Source: Akkermansia muciniphila
GTDB lineage: Bacteria > Verrucomicrobiota > Verrucomicrobiia > Limisphaerales > UBA9464
Assembly (NCBI GenBank): GCA_945873715.1
Contig: CAMCFL010000030.1
Location: 1-12,740, forward strand
Reading direction: 5' to 3'
DNA: 12,740 nt
Shown piece by piece: positions 7,701-12,740 of the stretch. The notes beneath the pieces are model-generated. The model searched no databases, was not told the origin of the DNA, and saw only the letters and a program-made list of their open reading frames with translations. The number at the start of each line of letters is the position of its first letter. The stretch's first letter is position 1. Made by a program: the position numbers and the translations under genes.

Positions 7701-8447
7701 GCGGAGCAGGTCGAGTTCCTCGTCGCCGGTGCCGAGGGGAATGATCTTTTTCCCGATGCGATCGCCCTCCCAGACCATGCCGTTGAGGTTGAGGACGAGA
7801 AGGTGGGGTTGAAGGAGGCGAAACCGGGCGGCGAAGTCGGCGATGTGATCGTGGGCGTGATGGAAGTTGTAAACGATGCCGACGTTGGCGTGCCCGGCGG
7901 CCTTGAGCTGTCCGATGATCGTCACCTGGTTCGCGGGTTCACCGAACCAGCCCAGGTGATTGTAGAGGGCGACGGTGCATCCGAGCCGACGGGCTTCTGC
8001 GCAGATCGGGGCGAGGGTGGCGACGGCATCCCGGATCTTCTGCGCAAGGCGCGCGGGGTCCTTCTCGGGTTCCGTCCCCATCGTGATCCACAGTTGGGGA
8101 TGGATCCTCTTCCTCTCGATGCAGGCCAGGATGGCCCGGGCCTCGGCGTTGAGAGCGGCGGGGAACCACCAGGCGCTGATCTCGATGTTGCGGGCGCGCA
8201 TGGCATCGACCTCGGCATCGAAGGTGGGGATGTGTTCGGCGCGCCAATCGTAGGCGAGACGTCGGATGCCGAGATCGGCGAGCAGGGTGGCACGTTCTTC
8301 TGGCCCGCGTTTCTTTGAATCAAAGGGGACGATGCACCACGCGACCAGATTGGTCCGGGACCAGTTCCCGGTGGGGGGAAGTTCAGCCTGCGTCCGGCCT
8401 GCCCCCAGCAGGGACACGACGAACAGGATACCGGCGAGGAAACGCAT
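4746..8447 (-). CDS. secreted multidomain protein: sugar-isomerase TIM barrel, LamG, DUF6797-like, sorbosone-dehydrogenase-like propeller
   Basis: From ATG 8447 this is 1233 aa; a TTG at 8483 would only put polar residues before the signal peptide. Residues 1-21 are a signal peptide (FLAGILFVVSLLGAG, probable cleavage after TQA). Residues ~31-288 resemble a xylose-isomerase-like TIM barrel (sugar phosphate isomerase/epimerase) with TMGTEPEKD, ALYNHLGWFGEP and VGIVYNFHHAHDH, which supply Glu/His/Asn ligands. After a Pro/Ala linker (289-325), residues ~326-478 form a LamG/concanavalin-like domain (FTVEAWVK, QWHHVAAHC, VKLFVDGKAV, GWIDDVRL). A second linker leads to a region beginning DWVDNRWQAADIG (~553-770), matching DUF6797 as I recall it. 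Residues ~793-1115 look like a glucose/sorbosone-dehydrogenase beta-propeller, and the end is an Ig-like beta domain. No CxxCH haem site is present. It probably acts on sugars or glycans outside the cytoplasm; the substrate is unknown. Confidence 0.85.
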   Translation of the reverse strand: MRFLAGILFVVSLLGAGRTQAELPPTGNWSRTNLVAWCIVPFDSKKRGPEERATLLADLGIRRLAYDWRAEHIPTFDAEVDAMRARNIEISAWWFPAALNAEARAILACIERKRIHPQLWITMGTEPEKDPARLAQKIRDAVATLAPICAEARRLGCTVALYNHLGWFGEPANQVTIIGQLKAAGHANVGIVYNFHHAHDHIADFAARFRLLQPHLLVLNLNGMVWEGDRIGKKIIPLGTGDEELDLLRIVHASGWRGPIGIIGHTEEDAGVKLRKELAGLEKLAPLADQPPAAPRVRTSTPRPEAPAAPKSSRLPPRKDSAQVEGRFGAALDARVTGLVVDVTNAFRQPPFTVEAWVKIGSKEGFNLIAASEAKSSSTHWELYTFAGTGELSFYAPGGSPDNVRGGADLSDGQWHHVAAHCAPGQVKLFVDGKAVADQKIRRFAQPDTTASQFAIGRLVEGGLGCDGWIDDVRLSRGLRPITGVPTSPVHADTTSLAHWNLDQPDRDRTSAKAPSQPPVGGSKPTALDTPLGRAPGEPAVSGREPGAQGEGDWVDNRWQAADIGHHLAATLRLADGSTLTKGFAVRLGGKGVDGGVAYDLANGAFRAAWTGGFIRFDPARFGLIGAPRPGGESALDLPKDASWPGSTFRLEKLHVGKDQIVLEYTVNGTRVRETPGLQQTPAGPVFTRTLSVAPHQAPLSLTLSGSVGSDRSTQSAAVIGLGLSASAPEGVLQLPPSKKAQVFTLHLWRGSTNQLDAFKAWSKQQRPPKDPLRTLVPAVPEPELQTVGQRGLDTEILAVDTLTFPYDNPAKALFFASGVDVTGDGTVYVCSIHGDVWQVKGVDAGLKKLQWRRFATGLYQPLGLKVRNGEVFVLGRDRITRLHDRNRDGRAEEYESFFDGIQTSPGGHDYVTCLEADKTGRFYYVDPKGVHRVAADGSAMETLASGFRNPNGMGVRPDGRVITVAPQQGDWTPSSGIWEIHDGLYGGWGGPKITDQRPMGYDAPLSWVPHGVDNSSGSQVWIPEGHWGALGGQMLHLLWGRCGMMLVLRDEDAGGAGIQGAVVPLPVKFLSGPNRASFNSQDDSLLVAGSTGWQTSAIKDGAVQRVRFTGKPVALPLDWKVVAGGVDVTFSQPVDPTTAQDPGSYGLRVWNYRYAQQYGSKDWLVSQPAQEGREEWTVKSATVQPDGRTVRLEIPGIRPVMQGELKYNVDAQAGGKPMRGSLWFTINRTRDQ

Positions 8448-8501
8448 GCCGCGATCGTGCACGGATCCCGTGGGCTTCGCCAATCCTGAGTCCGCTTGCG
8501 A

Positions 8502-8523
8502 ATCACACTTTGCAAAGTGTGAT
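8502..8523. repeat. perfect 22-bp palindrome of the CACACTTT/AAAGTGTG family, copy 3
   Basis: The sequence is its own reverse complement; its core reads CACACTTTGCAAAGTGTG, flanked by AT on both sides. It lies 55 bases before the ATG of the large secreted protein (minus strand) and 47 bases beyond the stop of the pseudopilin-tailed gene, so it could act on either transcript. It matches the two copies in front of cinA. Confidence 0.75.
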
Positions 8524-8537
8524 CCTCATTCTCGAGC

Positions 8538-8583
8538 CGGTGGAACGGTGGAGCCAGGGTGGCAGGGGTCTATCGTTCCACCG
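8538..8583 (-). terminator. possible transcript-end stem-loop spanning the stop codon
   Basis: CGGTGGAACG (8538-8547) and CGTTCCACCG (8574-8583) form a perfect 10-bp inverted repeat with a 26-base loop, which contains a small GCCA/TGGC hairpin. The structure covers the last codons and the stop (8570-8572) of the minus-strand gene. There is no T-run after it, so it is not a canonical intrinsic terminator; it may stabilise a 3' end or be Rho-associated. Confidence 0.35.
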
Positions 8584-9946
8584 TGAAGGCGTCGTCGGTT
8601 CCCGTCCTGCCAGAACCACTTTGGCGGCGGTCGTTGCCCTGATGGTCCTCGCCGTCTTCGCCGAGGCCGTAGACGACATATCCCGGGTCGAGGATCCGGT
8701 ACCGGAGTGGCTGTTGGTCGGCCGGGTCGAGGGGGACCGTCGCCAGGTAGGCAGGAACCAGATCGGCAAGGCGGGCGGGAAGCTGACCCCCATGGGAGGC
8801 TCGATAGCGCTCGATGGCGCACGCGGTTCCGGCACAGCGGAGGGCCGTGGTGAGACGTTGATCCATCTGCGCCGTCGAAAAGATCGGTCCGAGGAGGGTG
8901 CGGCTTCGGGGCCGGTTCCAACGAGGGCTCTCGTGATCAAAGCGTTCGTCCAGTGCTTTCACCGCGTTCAGGCGGACCGACTCCGCCTGTCGGGTCGCCG
9001 TGATCAATGCTTCCATGGATTCCAGATAGTACTCGCGGTCTGCGCCCCGGCCTCCGCCCAGGTCGTAAACCTGCTCAAGCACTGCTTGGCCCACGGATTC
9101 GAGCTGGGATTCACCGGTTCTTCGCTGGGCAGAGCCGGAGTTGGCCAAGGTTGCCGTAAACTCCGAGGACTCCAGTTCGAAGGCGTCCAAGCCGTAGGCG
9201 CGTTCCGCAACGAGGACGCGGGTCATGCCATCGGGTTGATCCGCAGCCAGGAAGGCCGCTTGCAACTCCGCAAGGCCGTCTGGCGTGAGTGGGGATCGGG
9301 TTAGGCAGTTTTCGGTCCGGATCGCGATGATCATCAGGCCGGCGGTCCGCCCGCGCCTGCTGGTGAGGAACACTTCATCGTCCATTGTCCGGGCCAGGCG
9401 GATGCCGTCGAGAAGGGCCGCGGCAGACTCCGAGGGTTGGCTCAGCGCCGAGGAGTGCTCGGCCCAGAATGCGAGCGCCACCGAACCGCTCAGGGTGAGC
9501 AACAGGCTTGGGACGCGCAGTCGGGTGACGCCGTTGGTGACGTCGATCGGGTACCGAAATCGGGTCGCCTTCAGGGCGCTGCGGAGTCCGTCGCGGACCG
9601 GTTGGAGACGCACCCGTTCGGACGCGGCCCATTCCAACGCCTCGCGAGTCCAGGGTTTCCCCCGCTGGGGAATGTTCTGCGTGTCAACCCGACGGACGCC
9701 CTCCAACAACTCAACGATCCGGGGTGCCCCGTTCTCGGCATCGGGAATCGACCCGGCCCAGGTTGCCACCTCGGGGAGGCTGGTGGGTTCTCCCGCAGTG
9801 CGGATGGCGGCGATCCGGCGTTCGGATCCGCCGGAGTTATGGGCGGCCCGCCAGGTCAGGAGGACAACGCCAAGGATCAGTGCACCCGACACGAGCAAGA
9901 CCCTCCGCCGGGCGAGAACCTTTGGGGAGACGGTCTTGGGGATCAT
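8570..9946 (-). CDS. membrane-anchored protein with pseudopilin-like C-terminal module
   Basis: A 458-aa protein. Residues 16-32 (VLLVSGALILGVVLLTW) form one membrane segment preceded by Arg/Lys (VLARRR), so the bulk should face outward. The central part is helical, without a recognised motif. The last ~90 residues (AIERYRASHGGQLPARLADL, then a VPLDP loop, LRYRILDPGYVVYGLGEDGE and DDAFTV) match the pattern at the ends of type II secretion G-like pseudopilins and of many PVC hypothetical proteins: a helix, a loop with a conserved Pro-Asp, a two-strand turn and an acidic loop that may bind calcium. There is no prepilin peptidase site at the N-terminus, so it is not a pseudopilin itself. The start is ATG 9946. 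The gene runs in the same direction as the large secreted protein, 122 bases upstream of it. Function unknown. Confidence 0.75.
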   Translation of the reverse strand: MIPKTVSPKVLARRRVLLVSGALILGVVLLTWRAAHNSGGSERRIAAIRTAGEPTSLPEVATWAGSIPDAENGAPRIVELLEGVRRVDTQNIPQRGKPWTREALEWAASERVRLQPVRDGLRSALKATRFRYPIDVTNGVTRLRVPSLLLTLSGSVALAFWAEHSSALSQPSESAAALLDGIRLARTMDDEVFLTSRRGRTAGLMIIAIRTENCLTRSPLTPDGLAELQAAFLAADQPDGMTRVLVAERAYGLDAFELESSEFTATLANSGSAQRRTGESQLESVGQAVLEQVYDLGGGRGADREYYLESMEALITATRQAESVRLNAVKALDERFDHESPRWNRPRSRTLLGPIFSTAQMDQRLTTALRCAGTACAIERYRASHGGQLPARLADLVPAYLATVPLDPADQQPLRYRILDPGYVVYGLGEDGEDHQGNDRRQSGSGRTGTDDAFTVER

Positions 9947-9979
9947 TCGACTCAGAGTGGGTCTCCCTGGAGCCTTGAT

Positions 9980-10228
9980 TCAGTAGCTTCTCCTCCGAGC
10001 CGAATCGATGGAACGAAGGTCCGTCCGGCCGTCTCCCGCTGCGAGCGGAGGTCCAAGGGCGGGTTTCGAAGGCCGCTCCGTCGGGGGATGGAGAATGAGC
10101 CCAGCTTGCGCCACTCGAGCACACCGTTCCGCGCACTCCGTCTTCCAGTCGGGGGAATCATTGCTGCAAGCCTTGGGCGGCATCGGCGCAGAATCGGGTT
10201 TGGACCTGGCGATGACGAGGGGATTCAC
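9980..10228 (-). CDS. possible small protein downstream of the DUF2007 gene
   Basis: An 82-codon frame starts at GTG 10228, overlapping the TGA of the DUF2007 gene by four bases (GTGA), an arrangement typical of coupled genes. The first half (KPDSAPMPPKACSNDSPDWK, then TECAERCARVAQAGL) looks moderately protein-like with three cysteines; the second half is Pro/Arg/Ser-rich and low in complexity. I recognise no family and see no ribosome-binding site. It may be a chance frame. Apart from this, the stretch 9947-10224 shows nothing I can name. Confidence 0.2.
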   Translation of the reverse strand: MNPLVIARSKPDSAPMPPKACSNDSPDWKTECAERCARVAQAGLILHPPTERPSKPALGPPLAAGDGRTDLRSIDSARRRSY

Positions 10229-10467
10229 GCCGTCCCCGGCAGGTCCGCCAACAGGGCCCGTGCATCGGCTTCCTGTTCCTTGGACACGATCAACTTGATC
10301 CCGCCGCCGGCCATTCCGAGGTGGGGTGCCCAGCCGGAGGCGTCGTCTCCCCGGAGTGCGGCGGTGATTCCCGAGGCTTCCAGTTGCAGGAGGGCGCGTT
10401 CGGCTTCGGGGCGGTAGTTGAAGGTGGCCACGGTGACGGTGTCGGAATTCGTGGGGGGATTCTCCAT
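10225..10467 (-). CDS. DUF2007-family small protein
   Basis: An 80-aa protein from ATG 10467. Its pattern TVTVATFNYRPEAERALLQL, then EASGITAALRGDD, GGGIKLIVSKEQEADARALL and a short tail is that of DUF2007 (a 'putative signal transducing protein' domain): a ferredoxin-like fold in which one helix follows the FNYRPEAE segment and the last strand is followed by a helix with EADARALL. The family's biochemical role is not established, though it often occurs in PVC bacteria. The gene lies divergent from the DUF885 gene; the 210-base gap between them carries a paired-hairpin element. A much longer minus-strand frame continues upstream through the DUF885 gene, but only this last segment has protein character. 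Confidence 0.75.
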   Translation of the reverse strand: MENPPTNSDTVTVATFNYRPEAERALLQLEASGITAALRGDDASGWAPHLGMAGGGIKLIVSKEQEADARALLADLPGTA

Positions 10468-10536
10468 GATAGCTGGAACATTGCAGGCATCCGCCGGGGC
10501 GTCGAGGTAGGGATTTCGGCCAGCAGGGGAGTCGGT

Positions 10537-10613
10537 GGGACCTGGGGGCGCGGCCGTCCCCGGCCGCTCGGGAGGCAGGGAGGAGAAAGGCGGGCGAGGA
10601 CGCCCGCGGTCCC
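10537..10613. repeat. paired-hairpin element A between divergent genes
   Basis: Two hairpins stand next to each other. One is GCGGCCG-TCCC-CGGCCGC (10550-10567), the other GCGGGCG-AGGA-CGCCCGC (10590-10607); both have perfect 7-bp stems and 4-nt loops. An outer inverted repeat, GGGACC (10537-10542) with GGTCCC (10608-10613), encloses them. The loops can pair at three of four positions. It lies 64 bases before the DUF885 start. The layout resembles the element at 12633-12693 and suggests a REP/BIME-like interspersed repeat. GC-rich DNA forms chance hairpins easily, so the paired layout is the main evidence. Confidence 0.5.
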
Positions 10614-10677
10614 GGGAGGGGGACCGGGCTACGCCCGAGGTCGCCAAGCGCGGGGCGGTGGATCTAGGCTCGGGCGC

Positions 10678-12420
10678 ATGACGAAAGTCTGGCTGGCAGT
10701 GGGGTTGGCGCTTGGGGCAGCGATGCTCTCCGGGTGTGTCGTCGGAAGCGCCGAGCGGACGCGGTTCCGTGAGGTGTCGGGCGCGTTCGTGAAGACCCAC
10801 TTTGCCATGCGTCCGTTGGAGGGGGTCGCTCTCGGGTGGCATGAGTACGACGGGAAGTTCGTCGTGCCGACCCGGGAAGTGATGCTGGCGGAGCGGGCGC
10901 GACTGGAGCGGTTCGACGGTCGATTCCGTGAGATTGACGGAACCCGGCTGTCGCAGTCGGACCGGCTTGACCTGGACCTGCTTAAACTGGTGGTGGCGCG
11001 GGAGCGTTGGGCGCAGGAGGTGCAACGGAACTGGACGCGCAATCCGATGATGTACGCGGGTTGGCTGGACGTGAGCTTCTACCTGAAGCGGGACTTCAAG
11101 CCGCTCCGGGAACGGGTCTCGGACATGACCGCCATCCTGGTGCAGGCACCGGCGGTGTTCGCGGCCGGCCGGAGCAACCTGAATGGGGTCCTGCCGAAGC
11201 CCTTTGTTGAAACCGCCATCGACGTCGTTCAGGGGACGGCGTTGTTCCTGGAGAAGGACGTGTTGCAGGTGGCCCGGAAATGCGGGGACCCGGCGGTGTT
11301 GGGGGCCTTCGAGAAGGCCAATGTGGCTGCGGTGGCTGAGTGCCGCGCGTTCGCCACCTGGCTCAAGACCGAACGATTGCCCGTGGCCGATGGATCGTAT
11401 GCGGTCGGTCGTGACGGCTTTGCCGAGATGCTCCGTTCCGAGGGCATCACGATGAGCCCGGAGGAGATCCTGGAAATGGGGCTCCGTGAGTTGAAGTCGG
11501 AGCAAGCGCGCTTCGAGGCGGCAGCTCGCGAGATTGATCCGACCCGGCCCGCGGCCGAAGTGTACAAGAGCATCCAGAGGGATCATCCCACGGCTTCGGG
11601 GCTGCTCGAGGACACGCGCAAGAATCTGGAAGTGATCCGGGACTTCGTCATCGCGAAGCGACTGGTCACGATCCCGAGCGAGGTGCGGGCTCGGGTGGCC
11701 GAGACGTTGCCGCCGTTCCGCTCGACCAGTTTTGCCTCGATGGACACTCCGGGGCCCTTCGAAACGAAGGCGACGGAGGCCTACTATTACATCACGCCGG
11801 TGGAGCCGGAATGGTCGGCGGCGCAGGCGGAGGAATGGTTGTCGGCGTTCAACTACTACACGACGGACGTGGTCAGCATCCACGAGGCGTACCCGGGGCA
11901 TTACACGCAGTTCCTCGCCTTGAACGCCTCGAAGGCGAGCACGGTGCAGAAGATCTTCCCGTGCTATTCCTTTGCCGAGGGATGGGCGCACTATACGGAG
12001 TTGATGCTGATCGAGGCGGGCTTCATGCAGCCGACCGATCCGGCGAAGGCGACGCCCGAGGAACGGATGAAGGCGGCGAAGTATCGACTGGCCCAATCGG
12101 GCGAAGCCCTTCTGCGGCTGTGCCGGTTGTGTTGCGCCGTCCAGTTGCATTCCTCGGACATGACGGTGGATCAGGCGACGCAGTTCTTTCGTGAACAAAG
12201 TCACTACGAGGAGAAGCCGGCCCGCAGCGAGGCCATGCGCGGAACGTTCGATCCCGGCTACCTCTACTACACCCTCGGAAAGCTCCAGATCCTGAAGTTG
12301 CGGGACCAGGCGCGTCGCGAGCAGGGAGCCCGCTTCAACCTGATGCAGTTCCACGATGAGTTGTTGTCGCACGGCGCGCCTCCGATCCAATTGCTGGAGG
12401 AATACGTGGTGGGGCGGTGA
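10678..12420 (+). CDS. DUF885-family lipoprotein, probable metallohydrolase
   Basis: A 580-aa protein from ATG 10678. Residues 1-20 are a lipoprotein signal (MTKVWLAVGLALGAAMLSGC); the lipobox LSGC puts the lipidated cysteine at 20, so it should be anchored to a membrane on the periplasmic side. The body is a DUF885 domain: HEAYPGH at 402-408 and FAEGWAHYTELM around Glu434 and Glu441 are the conserved putative metal-binding and catalytic residues, similar in layout to gluzincin-type metallopeptidases. The length is normal and no key residue is missing. Peptidase or other hydrolase activity is inferred; the substrate is unknown. The frame stays open upstream to 10321, but that part is an Arg/Gly-rich shadow over the hairpin element. 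No strong ribosome-binding site is present. It is probably monocistronic, with repeats after its stop. Confidence 0.9.
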   Translation: MTKVWLAVGLALGAAMLSGCVVGSAERTRFREVSGAFVKTHFAMRPLEGVALGWHEYDGKFVVPTREVMLAERARLERFDGRFREIDGTRLSQSDRLDLDLLKLVVARERWAQEVQRNWTRNPMMYAGWLDVSFYLKRDFKPLRERVSDMTAILVQAPAVFAAGRSNLNGVLPKPFVETAIDVVQGTALFLEKDVLQVARKCGDPAVLGAFEKANVAAVAECRAFATWLKTERLPVADGSYAVGRDGFAEMLRSEGITMSPEEILEMGLRELKSEQARFEAAAREIDPTRPAAEVYKSIQRDHPTASGLLEDTRKNLEVIRDFVIAKRLVTIPSEVRARVAETLPPFRSTSFASMDTPGPFETKATEAYYYITPVEPEWSAAQAEEWLSAFNYYTTDVVSIHEAYPGHYTQFLALNASKASTVQKIFPCYSFAEGWAHYTELMLIEAGFMQPTDPAKATPEERMKAAKYRLAQSGEALLRLCRLCCAVQLHSSDMTVDQATQFFREQSHYEEKPARSEAMRGTFDPGYLYYTLGKLQILKLRDQARREQGARFNLMQFHDELLSHGAPPIQLLEEYVVGR

Positions 12421-12519
12421 GGGGGAGATTCAAGTTTCAAGAACGGGAGTTTCAAGCGGCCCGTGCGGTGAGGGGAGAGATTCAAGTTTCAAGAACGGGA
12501 GTTTCAAGCGGCCCGTGCG
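12414..12519. repeat. tandem direct repeat, two copies of ~52 bp
   Basis: Two nearly identical units start at 12414 and 12465. Both read GCGGTGAGGGG, then GAGATTCAAGTTTCAAGAAC, GGGAGTTTCAAGCGGCCCGT and GCG. They differ by a small indel in the purine run. The first unit includes the stop codon of the DUF885 gene, so the duplication began at the gene's very end. Within each unit TTCAAG recurs three times. Confidence 0.85.
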
Positions 12520-12566
12520 CCGTCCGGTGCCTTCCGTGGCGATCGTGGAACCCGCGATCACTTGAA

Positions 12567-12583
12567 TCTTGAAACTGAAATCT
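12567..12583. repeat. inverted partial copy of the tandem-repeat motif
   Basis: TCTTGAAACTGAAATCT is complementary to AGATTCAAGTTTCAAGA in the second tandem unit (12478-12494) at 15 of 17 positions, and also to the first unit (12426-12442). A TCTTCTC stretch and then GCCCCC follow, matching the GGGG-AGAG preceding the units. RNA from the DUF885 gene could fold into a long stem with a ~70-base loop here, perhaps acting at the transcript's 3' end. Confidence 0.5.
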
Positions 12584-12632
12584 TCTCTTCGCCCCCGACG
12601 GCACGCGTGCCTGTTGAGTTTGTTGTCGAGGT

Positions 12633-12693
12633 TGTAGGCCCGCTGCCCTCAGCGGGCGGCTCCTCACCGCCGCCTGAGGGCAGGCGGCCTACA
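12633..12693. repeat. paired-hairpin element B with complementary loops
   Basis: Arms 12633-12659 and 12667-12693 are inverted copies, 23 of 27 identical, separated by 7 bases. Each arm folds by itself: CCCGCTG-CCCT-CAGCGGG (12639-12656) and CCGCCTG-AGGG-CAGGCGG (12670-12687), both with perfect 7-bp stems. The loops CCCT and AGGG are fully complementary. The four differences between the arms fall on both sides of the stems so that pairing is kept. Outer TGTAGGCC/GGCCTACA also pair. This looks like a REP/BIME-type mobile palindromic repeat. The remaining bases to 12740 show no gene. Confidence 0.75.
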
Positions 12694-12740
12694 TCCAGGA
12701 CCAGCTCAAGACGCACTCCGCCCGCTCGGGCGTCGGGAGG

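Noticed and set aside
10225..12390. A 721-codon open frame on the minus strand
   Set aside because: It is antisense to the DUF885 gene and gives an Arg/His/Leu-rich sequence without domains. Only its last 80 codons (10467 to 10225, DUF2007) have protein character.
12414..12693. CRISPR array as the explanation for the repeats at the window end
   Set aside because: Only two units, in direct contact without spacers, and the other repeats are inverted hairpins; no cas genes are present.

Overview
The window is GC-rich, densely coding bacterial chromosome. It most likely comes from the PVC superphylum, probably Verrucomicrobia. The grounds are the gene types: an ECF-type sigma factor next to a carboxypeptidase-regulatory-like domain, a very large secreted protein combining sugar-isomerase, LamG and sorbosone-dehydrogenase-like modules, and a membrane-anchored protein with a pseudopilin-like tail. 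Weak or absent Shine-Dalgarno sequences and many short palindromic repeats fit the same group. This is inference from protein families; the window contains no rRNA or other phylogenetic marker.

Layout, left to right. Positions 1-267 are a leader with two copies of a CACACTTT-(GC/CC)-AAAGTG palindrome. cinA (+) follows at 268-1527. Converging on it from the minus strand is a broken locus (2570 to 1481), in which a sigma-70 region 2 runs out of frame into the end of a carboxypeptidase-regulatory-like protein. A divergent gap leads to an unrecognised 449-aa protein (+, 2694-4043). Next is a two-gene type II toxin-antitoxin module (Phd-like antitoxin and PIN toxin, +, 4113-4768) with a candidate operator palindrome in front of it. 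The toxin gene's 3' end overlaps the 3' end of a 1233-aa secreted multidomain protein (-, 4746-8447). Behind that protein's start lies a third, perfect copy of the palindrome, then a membrane-anchored protein with a pseudopilin-like C-terminus (-, 8570-9946). A DUF2007 gene (-, 10225-10467) is divergent from a DUF885 lipoprotein (+, 10678-12420). The last 320 bases hold no credible gene. They hold a ~52-bp tandem repeat with a partial inverted copy, and then a paired-hairpin element.

The genes do not form one pathway. CinA acts in cytoplasmic nucleotide repair, the toxin-antitoxin pair is self-contained, and the large protein and the DUF885 lipoprotein are exported, probably for carbohydrate and peptide turnover. 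The most distinctive content is the repetitive DNA. One class is the CACACTTT palindrome. A second class, seen twice (10537-10613 and 12633-12693), consists of two adjacent hairpins with 7-bp stems and 4-nt loops, where the loops are complementary or nearly so. In the second element the stem differences between the two hairpins are compensated, so the base pairing has been conserved.
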